A stretch of 64,000 nt of DNA from Actinomycetospora lutea (GTDB lineage Bacteria > Actinomycetota > Actinomycetes > Mycobacteriales > Pseudonocardiaceae). Below, in pieces: positions 6,901-15,036 of this stretch (position 1 is the stretch's first letter; every line of letters starts with the position of its first letter). The position numbers and the translations under genes were made by a program. The stretch spans positions 124,001 through 188,000 of the forward strand of contig NZ_JAQZAL010000005.1 of NCBI RefSeq assembly GCF_028737205.1, read 5' to 3'. The notes below the pieces were generated by a model, which was given only the letters and a program-made list of their open reading frames with translations, searched no databases and was not told the origin of the DNA.

Positions 6901-8715
6901 TCACGCCTCGAGCAGCACCCCGTCGAGGAAGTCGGCGAGCTCGCCGTGGGCGTCCAGCGGCAGGACGTGGGCGACGTACTGGTCGGGGCGCACGACCACC
7001 ACGCACCCCGCGGCACGGTCGATCCCCCGCAGATCGAAGACGTCCGCGCGGGCCGGGTCGGGGCAGAACACCTTCTCGTGGTCGACCAGCCCGAACGGGC
7101 CCTTGCGCGGCCGGAGCACCGGCGGCAGGTCGACGACGGCGACCTCGCGGTGCCCGCACGGGAGGACGGCGCGGACGTCGATCGCCTCGTCCGGGTCGGC
7201 GCCGGCGGGGGTGAAGCGCGCCGTCAGCGTCGCCAGGAACCCGCACAGCGGGTCGAACCGCGCCCGGTCGCGGTCCGCGAAGACGTAGAGCCGCCAGGCC
7301 CCGTCGGCGCGCGCGACGTGCCCGAGGTGCATCGGCTTCGCGTCGGCCACCCGCACCACCGGCGCCGAGTGGAACCGCATCCCCACCGGCAGGCCCTCGG
7401 CGAGGTGCTGGTGCGCGGCTCCCGAGGTGATCATCGACGGCGCGTACCGGACGGCGACGCCGGCGGTGAAGCGTCCCTGGTCGCGGAAGTAGCGCTGGAA
7501 CTTCTCGGGGTCGGCCGCGCTCCCCTCGGGGTGCGCGCTGAACATCGCGGCGAACTCGCAGTCGAAGTCGATCAGCTCCCGGGCGACCGCCTGGCGCTCG
7601 GCGGAGTAGGTGTCCAGCAGCTCCGGGCGTGCCCGGCCCCGCAGGACCGCGGCGAGCTTCCAGCCGAGGTTCCACGTGTCCGCCATCGACACGTTCATGC
7701 CCTGGCCCGCCTTGGCGCTGTGGGTGTGGCAGGCGTCGCCGGCGATGAACACCCGCGGCGCCCGCGACCCGGACGCGTCGTCGAAGCGGTCGCACAGCCG
7801 CTGGCCGACCTCGTACACCGACCACCAGCCGACGTCGCGCACGTCGATCGTGTACGGGTGCAGGATGCGGTTGGCCACGGCCGCGAGGGACTCGGGAGTG
7901 ACGTCGCGATCGCGGTCCCCGTCCAGTTCGATGTAGAGCCGCACGAGGTACCCGCCCTCGCGCGGGATGATCAGCAGGCTGCCCGCGCCCGAGGTGATCG
8001 CGCTCTTGAGGCGGATGTCGGGGAAGTCGGTGTCGACCAGGACGTCCATGACACCCCACCGCTGGTTCATCGGGTCGCCGACCAGGCGCTGCCCGATCGC
8101 CTCGCGGACCGCGCTGCGCGCGCCGTCGCAGCCGACGACGTAGCGGGCGCGGATCGTCGACGACCCGAGCTGCACGGTCACCGGGAACTCCCCGGGACCG
8201 ACCTCGAGGCCCGTGACCGGCAGCCCGTACCGCGGCTCGAGACGGCTCGCCGACCGCGCCATGCGCTCGCGCAGGAAGGCGAGCATCCGCGCCTGGTTGA
8301 CGATCAGGTGCGGCATCTCGGAGAGGTCGTCCTCGACGTCCGGGATGCGCCCGGTCCGCACGATGCTCTCCGGGTCGTCCGGGGGCGAGCGCCAGAACGC
8401 GACCTCGTTGACCTGGTAGCCCTCGGCGACGATGTGCCCCGCCAGCCCGAACGCCTCGAACATCTCCACCGTGCGGCACGCGACGCCGTCGGCCTGCCCG
8501 ACCCCGAGCGGGCCGTCCCGGCGGTCGACGACCACGGTCGTGATGTCCGGGAACGCCGCCAGCTGCGCCGCGAGCACGAGGCCCGCCGGCCCGCACCCGA
8601 CGACCAGCACGTCCGCGGTCTCCGGGAGCCCCTCGGGTCGCCGCGCCACCGAGGGGTGCGGGTCCTCGAGGAACGGGTCGCCGGTGCGGTACCCGCCGAC
8701 GTAGAACTGCGCCAT
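6901..8715 (-). CDS. FAD-dependent aromatic hydroxylase, phenol 2-monooxygenase / 3-hydroxybenzoate 4-monooxygenase type
   Basis: A 604-residue group A flavoprotein hydroxylase. The FAD motif GCGPAGL is at residues 40-46, the middle GCDGARSAVRE motif binds FAD and NADPH, and GDACHTHSAKAGQGMN is the FAD-ribityl motif, followed by a C-terminal thioredoxin-like dimerisation domain as in phenol hydroxylase (about 430-604). Length and layout match MobA-type 3-hydroxybenzoate 4-monooxygenases and yeast-type phenol hydroxylases; the exact ring substrate is not determined. It is divergent from an IclR gene with only 48 bases between starts, a classic regulator/target pair. TAGCCT lies seven bases before the ATG, fitting a leaderless mRNA. 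Confidence 0.88.
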   Translation of the reverse strand: MAQFYVGGYRTGDPFLEDPHPSVARRPEGLPETADVLVVGCGPAGLVLAAQLAAFPDITTVVVDRRDGPLGVGQADGVACRTVEMFEAFGLAGHIVAEGYQVNEVAFWRSPPDDPESIVRTGRIPDVEDDLSEMPHLIVNQARMLAFLRERMARSASRLEPRYGLPVTGLEVGPGEFPVTVQLGSSTIRARYVVGCDGARSAVREAIGQRLVGDPMNQRWGVMDVLVDTDFPDIRLKSAITSGAGSLLIIPREGGYLVRLYIELDGDRDRDVTPESLAAVANRILHPYTIDVRDVGWWSVYEVGQRLCDRFDDASGSRAPRVFIAGDACHTHSAKAGQGMNVSMADTWNLGWKLAAVLRGRARPELLDTYSAERQAVARELIDFDCEFAAMFSAHPEGSAADPEKFQRYFRDQGRFTAGVAVRYAPSMITSGAAHQHLAEGLPVGMRFHSAPVVRVADAKPMHLGHVARADGAWRLYVFADRDRARFDPLCGFLATLTARFTPAGADPDEAIDVRAVLPCGHREVAVVDLPPVLRPRKGPFGLVDHEKVFCPDPARADVFDLRGIDRAAGCVVVVRPDQYVAHVLPLDAHGELADFLDGVLLEA

Positions 8716-8722
8716 CGCTCCG

Positions 8723-8728
8723 AGGCTA
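8723..8728 (-). promoter_or_regulatory. -10 box of a leaderless promoter for the aromatic hydroxylase
   Basis: On the minus strand TAGCCT is followed by seven bases and then the ATG at 8715. This spacing puts the transcription start on or next to the start codon. Confidence 0.5.
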
Positions 8729-8751
8729 GGTGCGTTCTGCCCGGCGACCCC

Positions 8752-8757
8752 TACTCT
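8752..8757 (+). promoter_or_regulatory. -10 box of a leaderless promoter for the IclR gene
   Basis: TACTCT is followed by exactly six bases and the GTG at 8764. No ribosome-binding site is present between them, so the message is probably leaderless. The box lies in the 48-base region shared with the divergent hydroxylase. Confidence 0.55.
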
Positions 8758-8763
8758 TCTGGC

Positions 8764-9492
8764 GTGCAGAACAAGCCGACGTACGGGATCCAGTCGGTGG
8801 ACCACGCGCTGCGGCTCGCGGCCGTGCTGCAGCAGGAGGGCCCGCTGCGGGTCAGCGACGCCGCCGAGCGCCTGGGGGTCGCGCGGTCGACGGCACACCG
8901 GCTGCTCGCGATGCTCGTGTACCGCGACTTCGCCGAGCAGGACGAGGACCGCCGGTACGTCGCCGGTCCGGTGCTGCGCCGCCCGGCCGCGCCCGAGCCC
9001 GTCGCCGACCTGCGGCGCGCCGCCCTCCCGCACCTCCACGAGCTCACCGGGCAGACCGACGAGACGACGAACCTCCTGGTGGTGGTCGACGACCAGGCGC
9101 GCTTCGTGGCGTCGGTCGAGTGCGACCAGGTCCTGCGCGTCGGCGACCGCGGCGGGCGGGTGCTGCCCGCGCACCTGGCCTCCGGGGGCCGCGCCGTGCT
9201 CGCCACGCGCGACGAGGACGAGGTCCGCGCGCTCTACGCGGGCGCCGACTCCCCGGTCGCCGACGTCGAGGCCCTGCTGCGCGACCTGCGGCGCACCCGG
9301 CGGCAGGGCTTCGCGCTCAACGACCAGCGCACCGAGACCGGGGTGACGGCGATCGGCACGGCGATACCGACCCCGACCGTGCCCGGCGCCATCTCCCTCT
9401 CCATGCCGACGGCGCGCTACCGCCGGGCGCGCCTCACCGAGTGGGCGGGCCTGCTGGGCGACACCGCCCGGCGCATCGCCCGCGACCTCTGA
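8764..9492 (+). CDS. IclR-family regulator
   Basis: A 242-residue IclR-type regulator: winged helix at about residues 8-60 (AERLGVARSTAHRLLAMLV) and an effector domain at about 75-240 with LPAHLASGGRAVLA and the RQGFALNDQRTETGVTAIGT block typical of the family. Members of this group often sense aromatic acids. It is divergent from the aromatic hydroxylase and runs toward the aldolase/ALDH/LLM/MetE-like cassette starting 103 bases downstream, so it probably controls both sides. The GTG start at 8764 is supported by the TACTCT box six bases upstream. Confidence 0.86.
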   Translation: MQNKPTYGIQSVDHALRLAAVLQQEGPLRVSDAAERLGVARSTAHRLLAMLVYRDFAEQDEDRRYVAGPVLRRPAAPEPVADLRRAALPHLHELTGQTDETTNLLVVVDDQARFVASVECDQVLRVGDRGGRVLPAHLASGGRAVLATRDEDEVRALYAGADSPVADVEALLRDLRRTRRQGFALNDQRTETGVTAIGTAIPTPTVPGAISLSMPTARYRRARLTEWAGLLGDTARRIARDL

Positions 9493-9494
9493 CC

Positions 9495-9518
9495 AGAACC
9501 GGGTTCTTCTCAGCAGAA
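9495..9518. promoter_or_regulatory. Candidate operator: two adjacent TTCT/AGAA palindromes
   Basis: AGAACC-G-GGTTCT (9495-9507) overlaps TTCT-CAGC-AGAA (9507-9518), just after the IclR stop codon and about 80 bases before the next gene. Paired near-palindromes are typical of IclR binding regions. No binding data exist; this is inference from symmetry and place. Confidence 0.45.
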
Positions 9519-9594
9519 TCTCGCCCAGGAAGTCCGCGCACCGGACTAGATGTCTCCCCAGACGACGTGACCCCGTCGCTCCCGGGAGGGACGC

Positions 9595-10293
9595 ATGAAC
9601 GAGATCGCGGAGCTGGTGGCGCTGGCGTCACGCGTGCTCGCCGCGAACGGCCACGACGACCTCATCTGGGGCCACGCCTCGGTCCGCGACCCCGACGGGG
9701 GCGGCGCCTGGCTCAAGACGGCGGAGTGGGGCCTCGGCGAGGTCACCGCGGAGCGGGTGCACCTGGTCGACGGCACGGGAGCGGTCCGGGACGGGGCGGC
9801 CGGACCGGCGAGCCCCCGGCACAGCGAGTACCCCATCCACACCGAGATCCTGGCCGCGCGACCCGACGTCGGCGCGGTCGTGCACACCCACCCGCCGCAC
9901 GCCGTGGCGCTCGCCGCGACGGGACAGGCGCTGCAGCCCGTCAGCCACACCGCGACGATGTTCGTGCCGCCCGAGGTGCCGCGCTTCACCGACACCGCCG
10001 ACCTCATCCTCACCAGCGAGCTCGGCAAGCGCGTGGCGGCCGAGCTCGGCGGCCACAACGCCCTGTTCCTGGTCAACCACGGCATCGTCACCGTCGGCCC
10101 CGACCTGCCGACGGCCGTCGTCACCGCGGTGATCCTCGAGCGGGCCTGCGCCCAGCAGATCCTCACCCGCAGTGCGGGCGGCTGGCCCACCTGGTCCCCG
10201 CCGGAGGAGGCGCTCGCCAAGCGCGAGCACATCTACTCGCCGGCCGCGATCGCCGCGGTGTGGGACCACCTCGTGCGGGAGCTGGAGCGATGA
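9595..10293 (+). CDS. Class II aldolase-fold decarboxylase/aldolase
   Basis: A 232-residue class II aldolase/adducin-fold protein. Metal ligands are visible in VVHTHPPH (His97, His99) and VNHG (His162), with the acid/base region RHSEYPIH (Glu78, His82). Length and motifs resemble the branch that contains 3,4-dihydroxyphthalate decarboxylase and 2-hydroxy-3-carboxymuconate semialdehyde decarboxylase, used in aromatic acid breakdown, rather than sugar-phosphate aldolases; this subfamily call is from memory and moderate. The gene begins a translationally coupled cassette: its stop overlaps the start of the aldehyde dehydrogenase (ATGA). A GGGAGGG ribosome site precedes the ATG at 9595. Confidence 0.82.
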   Translation: MNEIAELVALASRVLAANGHDDLIWGHASVRDPDGGGAWLKTAEWGLGEVTAERVHLVDGTGAVRDGAAGPASPRHSEYPIHTEILAARPDVGAVVHTHPPHAVALAATGQALQPVSHTATMFVPPEVPRFTDTADLILTSELGKRVAAELGGHNALFLVNHGIVTVGPDLPTAVVTAVILERACAQQILTRSAGGWPTWSPPEEALAKREHIYSPAAIAAVWDHLVRELER

Positions 10294-11735
10294 GCGCCGA
10301 CATGGTGATCGGCGGCAAGCTGCGCCCCGCGTCCGACGGCGGCGTGCTCGACGCGTGGAACCCCGCGACCGGCGCGCGGCTGGACACGATCCCCGACGCC
10401 ACCACCGAGGACGTCGACGACGCCGTCGCGGCCGCCTCGTCGGCGTTCGCGAGCTGGCGGCGCAGCACGCCGGGCGAGCGCACCGCGCTGCTCACGACGC
10501 TCGCGGACGTCGTCACCGCGCACGCCGACGAGCTCGCGCGCCTCGACGCCGACGACAACGGCTCGCTGTACCGCGAGATGCGCCGTGACGTCGACGTGGC
10601 CGTCTTCTCCCTCCGCTACTACGCCGGCCTGGTCCTCCAGACCCACGGCGACACGGTGCCGAGCGAGCCGGGGACGCTGACCTACTCGGTGCGCCGGCCG
10701 TACGGGGTGGTCGGGCGGCTGATCCCGTTCAACCACCCGCTGATGTTCGCGGCGTCGAAGATCGCGGCCCCGCTCGCCGCCGGCAACACCGTGGTGATCA
10801 AGCCGAGCGAGCACACCAGCCTCTCGGCGCTGCGTCTCGGCGAGCTCGTCGCCGACGTCGTCCCGCCGGGTGTGCTCAACGTGGTGACGGGCACCGGCGC
10901 GCGCTGCGGCGACGCGCTGGTCGCGCACCCCGACGTGCGGCGCCTCGCGTTCACCGGCTCCACGGCCACCGGGCGCGCGATCCAGCGGCGCGCGGCCGAG
11001 GTGGCCATCAAGACGGTGACGCTCGAGCTGGGCGGCAAGAACCCGCTGGTCGTCTTCCCGGACGCCGACCTCGACGTCGCGGTCGCCGCCGCGGTGCGCG
11101 GCATGAACTTCACGTGGCAGGGCCAGTCGTGCGGGTCGCTGTCGCGCGTCGTCGTGCACCGCGACGTGCACGACGCGTTCGTCGAGAGGCTGGCCGCGCG
11201 GGTCGGCGCCCTGCGACCCGGTCTGCCCGACGACCCCGACGCCGACACCGGCGCGATCGTCAACGCCGGGCAGCTGGACAAGGTGCTGTCGTACGTGCGC
11301 CTCGGCCAGGAGGAGGGCGCGCGCCTGTGTACGGGCGGCGAGCGCGTCACCGACGGCGGCCTCGCCGACGGCCTGTTCGTCCGGCCCGCCGTGTTCGCCG
11401 ACGTCGACCCGGCCTCCCACCTCGCGCAGGAGGAGATCTTCGGCCCGGTGCTGGCGGTGCTCCGGCCCTTCGCCGACGCCGACGAGGCGCTGCGCATCGC
11501 CAACGCCACGAGCCTGGGGCTCACCGCCAGCGTCTTCACCCGCGACCTGGGCACCGCCCACCGCTTCGCCGAGGACCTCGAGGCCGGCTACGTCTGGGTG
11601 AACGAGGTCGGGCGCCACGTCCCCGGCACGCCGTTCGGCGGGGTCAAGGACAGCGGGATCGGCCGCGAGGAGGACCTCGACGAGCTCTTCTCGTACACGC
11701 AGCTCAAGAACGTGCACATCAACTACGGCCGCTGA
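10290..11735 (+). CDS. NAD(P)-dependent aldehyde dehydrogenase
   Basis: A 481-residue aldehyde dehydrogenase that oxidises an aldehyde to its acid. Catalytic residues are in place: Asn148 (PFNHP), Glu246 (LELGGKNP) and nucleophile Cys281 (GQSCGS). The cofactor region FTGSTATGRAI is at about 221-231. Length is normal. It starts within the stop codon of the aldolase gene and is followed after eight bases by the flavin monooxygenase gene, so the three are co-translated. A semialdehyde or aromatic aldehyde made by the neighbouring enzymes is the likely substrate. Confidence 0.93.
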   Translation: MSADMVIGGKLRPASDGGVLDAWNPATGARLDTIPDATTEDVDDAVAAASSAFASWRRSTPGERTALLTTLADVVTAHADELARLDADDNGSLYREMRRDVDVAVFSLRYYAGLVLQTHGDTVPSEPGTLTYSVRRPYGVVGRLIPFNHPLMFAASKIAAPLAAGNTVVIKPSEHTSLSALRLGELVADVVPPGVLNVVTGTGARCGDALVAHPDVRRLAFTGSTATGRAIQRRAAEVAIKTVTLELGGKNPLVVFPDADLDVAVAAAVRGMNFTWQGQSCGSLSRVVVHRDVHDAFVERLAARVGALRPGLPDDPDADTGAIVNAGQLDKVLSYVRLGQEEGARLCTGGERVTDGGLADGLFVRPAVFADVDPASHLAQEEIFGPVLAVLRPFADADEALRIANATSLGLTASVFTRDLGTAHRFAEDLEAGYVWVNEVGRHVPGTPFGGVKDSGIGREEDLDELFSYTQLKNVHINYGR

Positions 11736-11743
11736 GGACCCCG

Positions 11744-12886
11744 ATGACCACGACCGAAACGCGCGCCGACCAGCTGCGCGCGGCGAAGCACCCCGTCTAC
11801 AACGACCGCAAGCTGCACCTCGGCACGTTCTCGACGAACCTGTCCGGCGGGTGCTCGATCTCCACCGTCGACGGCGCGCTCGAGGCGACCTGGGAGAACA
11901 CCGCGGAGCTCGCGCGGATGGGCGACGAGATGGGGTTCGAGGCGCTCGTGCCCGTCGGGCGCTGGCGCGGCTTCGGCGGCCCGACCAACTTCAACGGCAC
12001 CGGGTTCGAGTGCTTCACCTGGGCCGCGGGCATCGGGGCCACGACGCGCGACGCGGGCGTGTTCGTCACCTCGCACGTCCCGACCATCCACCCGCTGATG
12101 GCGGCGAAGCAGGCCGCGACGGTCGACCACATCACGAACGGCCGCCTCGCGCTCAACATCGTCACCGGCTGGCACACGCCGGAGATCGAGATGTTCGGGG
12201 CCGCGCAGCTCGAGCACGACAAGCGCTACGACATGTCGCAGGAGTGGTTCGACGTCGTCCGGCGGCTGTGGACCGCCGAGGAGACCTTCGACTTCGAGGG
12301 CGAGTTCTACCGGATCGTCGACGCCCGCATCTCGCCGCTGCCGGTGCAGTCGCCCTACCCCGTGACGATGAACGCCGGCAGCTCGCCGAAGGGCCGGCAC
12401 TTCGGGGCCCGCAACTGCGACGTCGTCTTCGCGTCCTCCGACATCAAGAACCAGACGCCGGAGGGCATGAAGGACAAGGTCAACCAGTTCCGGGAGCTGG
12501 CCCGCACCGAGTACGGGCGCGAGATCCAGGTCTGGATCAACGCCTACGTCGTCCAGGGCGACACCGAGGCCGACGCGCAGGCGTTCCTGCACCACTACGT
12601 CGACGAGCTCGGCGACTGGGAGGCCGCGTCGAACCTCGTCACCTCGCTCGGCGTGAACTCGCAGTCCTACGACCTGTCGACCATCGAGGACATGGAGCGC
12701 CACTTCATCGCCGGCTGGGCGGGCTACCCGATCATCGGCACCGGCGAGCAGATCGTGGGCGCGCTCGGCGACCTCGTCGCGGCCGGCCTCGACGGCATCC
12801 TGCTGTCGTTCCCCCGCTACGTGCAGGACATGCGGCGCTTCCAGCAGGAGGTCCACCCGATGATCGTGCAGGCCGGGCTGCGGTGA
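11744..12886 (+). CDS. LLM-class FMNH2-dependent monooxygenase (RutA/SfnG-like)
   Basis: A 380-residue bacterial luciferase-like monooxygenase. WRGFGGPTNFNG near the N-terminus, the SHVPTIHPLMAAKQAATVDHI block and the GRLALNIVTGW motif place it in the RutA/SfnG/SsuD group, which use FMNH2 from a separate reductase to oxidise pyrimidines, sulfones or sulfonates. Resemblance to RutA from memory is strong in the first 200 residues, but none of the other rut genes is present, so uracil breakdown is unlikely to be its job here. No flavin reductase gene lies nearby. The stop overlaps the start of the MetE-like gene (GTGA). Confidence 0.88.
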   Translation: MTTTETRADQLRAAKHPVYNDRKLHLGTFSTNLSGGCSISTVDGALEATWENTAELARMGDEMGFEALVPVGRWRGFGGPTNFNGTGFECFTWAAGIGATTRDAGVFVTSHVPTIHPLMAAKQAATVDHITNGRLALNIVTGWHTPEIEMFGAAQLEHDKRYDMSQEWFDVVRRLWTAEETFDFEGEFYRIVDARISPLPVQSPYPVTMNAGSSPKGRHFGARNCDVVFASSDIKNQTPEGMKDKVNQFRELARTEYGREIQVWINAYVVQGDTEADAQAFLHHYVDELGDWEAASNLVTSLGVNSQSYDLSTIEDMERHFIAGWAGYPIIGTGEQIVGALGDLVAAGLDGILLSFPRYVQDMRRFQQEVHPMIVQAGLR

Positions 12887-13995
12887 CCCTGCGCGTCGAC
12901 AGCGTCGGGAGCCTCCTGCGCCCTCCCGCGCTCTCCGCGACGTTCGCGCGGTGGCGGCGCGGCGAGATCGACACCGGAACGCTCGAGGAGGCGCAGGACG
13001 AGGCCGTCCGCGAGGTCGTGCGCGCCCAGGAGAAGGTGGGCCTGCCGGTCGTCGTCGACGGCGAGTACCGGCGCTCGACGTTCATGGACAGCTTCGCCGA
13101 CGTCGCCGGGTACGCCGACCTCGCCGCCGACCTGTGGGCCGCGCACGCGGCCCGCTCGCTCGACGTCGACGCCCCGGAGCGCGCCGAGGCCCCGTCGGCG
13201 TCCAGCGCGACGGTCGCGACCGAGCCACTGCGACTCGTGCACAACCGGCCGCGCGAGGAGTTCGCCTTCGCGCAGGGCTGCACCGACGTGCCGGTGAAGA
13301 CCACGGTGCTCGGGCCCGACCGCGTGTTCGCGACGTTCGACGCCGAGGGCTCCCGCGCGGTCTACCCCGACCCGTGGGCGTTCCTCGACGACGTCGTCGC
13401 GGTCGAGCGCGAGATCGTGGCGGGCCTCGTCGACGCGGGCTGCCGGTACGTGCACATGGACGCGCCGGGCATCACCGCCTACGTCGATCCGCCGTCGCTG
13501 GAGCGGATGCGCCGTCGCGGCCTCGACACCGCCGAGGTGCTCACCCGCACCCTCGCCGCCGAGAACGCCGTGGTCCGCGGGTTCCCGGGCACCACGTTCG
13601 GCCTGCACGTGTGCCGCGGCAACGAGCAGGGCCACTGGCACCGCGAGGGGCACTACGACGCCGTCGCCGAGCAGGTGTTCGCCGGGCTCGAGCACGACCG
13701 GCTCCTGCTGGAGTACGACACCGAGCGCGCCGGGTCGTTCGCGCCGCTGCGCTTCGTGCGGCCGGGGACAACGGTGGTGCTCGGCGTGGTCAGCACGAAG
13801 TCGGCGCGGGTGGAGACCGTCGACGAGGTGGTCGCCCGCGTCGAGGAGGCCGCGCGCCACCTGCCCGTCGAGCAGCTGGCGATCAGCCCGCAGTGCGGGT
13901 TCGCCTCGACGATCGAGGGCAACGACCTGACCCCCGACGCGCAGTGGCGCAAGTTCGAGGTGCTGCTGGAGGCCGCGGCGCGGATCTGGGGCTAG
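12883..13995 (+). CDS. MetE C-terminal-domain-like zinc protein (COG0620)
   Basis: A 370-residue single-domain relative of cobalamin-independent methionine synthase. The catalytic zinc set is intact: His242 and Cys244 (LHVCRGN), Glu277 (LLEYDTE) and Cys338 (SPQCGF). The N-terminal half of MetE is absent. This fold activates a thiol on zinc for alkyl transfer; besides methionine synthesis it includes epoxyalkane:coenzyme M transferases and YxjG/YxjH-type proteins. Its genetic coupling (4-base overlap) to a flavin monooxygenase, an aldehyde dehydrogenase and a class II aldolase argues for a catabolic role, for example demethylation or thiol transfer, not for methionine synthesis. The GTG at 12883 is the only start compatible with the coupling. 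Confidence 0.84.
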   Translation: MTLRVDSVGSLLRPPALSATFARWRRGEIDTGTLEEAQDEAVREVVRAQEKVGLPVVVDGEYRRSTFMDSFADVAGYADLAADLWAAHAARSLDVDAPERAEAPSASSATVATEPLRLVHNRPREEFAFAQGCTDVPVKTTVLGPDRVFATFDAEGSRAVYPDPWAFLDDVVAVEREIVAGLVDAGCRYVHMDAPGITAYVDPPSLERMRRRGLDTAEVLTRTLAAENAVVRGFPGTTFGLHVCRGNEQGHWHREGHYDAVAEQVFAGLEHDRLLLEYDTERAGSFAPLRFVRPGTTVVLGVVSTKSARVETVDEVVARVEEAARHLPVEQLAISPQCGFASTIEGNDLTPDAQWRKFEVLLEAAARIWG

Positions 13996-15002
13996 CCGAT
14001 CCGCCGGCGGGCCTGGTCGATCAGGCTGCGCGCCGAGGCGTGCATGCGCGACCCGACGTCCTCGGGGGCCTTGCCGGCGCACGCGCGGGCGTGGGTGCCC
14101 TCGAGCAGGACGCCGAGCTTGAAGCACGCCATCACCGCGTACCAGGGCACGACGGCCGGGTCGGTGCCGGTGAGCTCGGCGTAGCGGGCGACCAGCTCGT
14201 CCTCGCCGGCCAGCCCGTCCACGCGTGCCCAGCCGAGGTCCGTGCCACTCACCGGCCACGTGGCGAGCAGCCAGCCGAGATCGAGCAGCGGGTCGGCGAC
14301 CGTGGCCATCTCCCAGTCGACGATGGCGGTGACCGCCGCGCCGTCGGGGTCGAACAGCACGTTGGCGAGGTGGTAGTCGCCGTGCGCGAGCGCGGGCGGG
14401 CCGGACGCGGGCCGGTGGCGCTCGAGCCAGTCCGCGACGTCGTCGGTGTCGTCGCCGAAGCCCGGGTAGCCCTCGACCTCGCGGTAGCGCGCGAGCTCGT
14501 CGCGCCAGCGCGGCACCTGGCGCGCGAGGAACCCCTGCGGGTTGCCGACGTCGCCCAGGCCGACCGCGTCGACGTCCACGGCGTGCAGGGCGGCCAGCGC
14601 GTCGACCATCGCCGGGCCCAGCCCGTGCCGCAGCGCCGCGTCGGCCTCCTGCGCCGGCGACACCCCGGTCGCGACGTTGACGCCCGGCACCTCGGCCATC
14701 GCGTAGACGACGCGACCCGGCAGCACCCCGTCGGCCGGCGCGGTCGCGAGCAGGCGCGGGTGCGGGACGTCGGTCGACGCGAGCGCCCCGAGCACACGGA
14801 TCTCGCGCTCGATCGCGGCGTTGCTGCCCCGGCGCAGGTGGCGGGGCCCGCTGCGGACCACGAGGCGCCGGTCCGGGCCGACCGCGCGCAGCATGAGGTT
14901 CTGGGTGCCGCCGGCGAGCGGCTCGAAGGTCCAGGGCCCGTCGCCCAGCCCGGCGGAGGCCAGCCACGCGACGACGGCGTCGGTCTCCTCCCGTGCCAGC
15001 AT
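13992..15002 (-). CDS. Phosphotransferase family protein (APH/ACAD10-11 kinase-like)
   Basis: A 336-residue protein with the aminoglycoside-phosphotransferase fold. The catalytic loop HGDYHLANVL is at 207-216 and the metal-binding DWE at 229-231; the nucleotide region GGTQNLMLRA is at about 31-40. In actinomycetes, relatives of this branch sit beside acyl-CoA dehydrogenases and are thought to phosphorylate hydroxyacyl-CoA intermediates (as in human ACAD10/11), so a kinase for a hydroxylated acid is as likely as drug resistance. It converges on the MetE-like gene (4-base overlap of ends) and diverges from an SDR gene 34 bases away. An in-frame ATG at 15038 is a possible alternative start. Confidence 0.85.
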   Translation of the reverse strand: MLAREETDAVVAWLASAGLGDGPWTFEPLAGGTQNLMLRAVGPDRRLVVRSGPRHLRRGSNAAIEREIRVLGALASTDVPHPRLLATAPADGVLPGRVVYAMAEVPGVNVATGVSPAQEADAALRHGLGPAMVDALAALHAVDVDAVGLGDVGNPQGFLARQVPRWRDELARYREVEGYPGFGDDTDDVADWLERHRPASGPPALAHGDYHLANVLFDPDGAAVTAIVDWEMATVADPLLDLGWLLATWPVSGTDLGWARVDGLAGEDELVARYAELTGTDPAVVPWYAVMACFKLGVLLEGTHARACAGKAPEDVGSRMHASARSLIDQARRRIG

Positions 15003-15036
15003 GCGTCCATCATCACCGGGAGGGGGATCGCCCCGC

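Noticed and set aside
11744-12886. Calling the LLM protein RutA (pyrimidine monooxygenase)
   Set aside because: Sequence is close, but rutB-rutG are absent and the neighbours are aromatic/aldehyde enzymes, so only the wider group is assigned.
12883-13995. Calling the MetE-like protein an epoxyalkane:coenzyme M transferase
   Set aside because: The fold and zinc site fit, but no alkene monooxygenase, coenzyme M synthesis or carboxylase genes are present, so it is kept as a family-level call.
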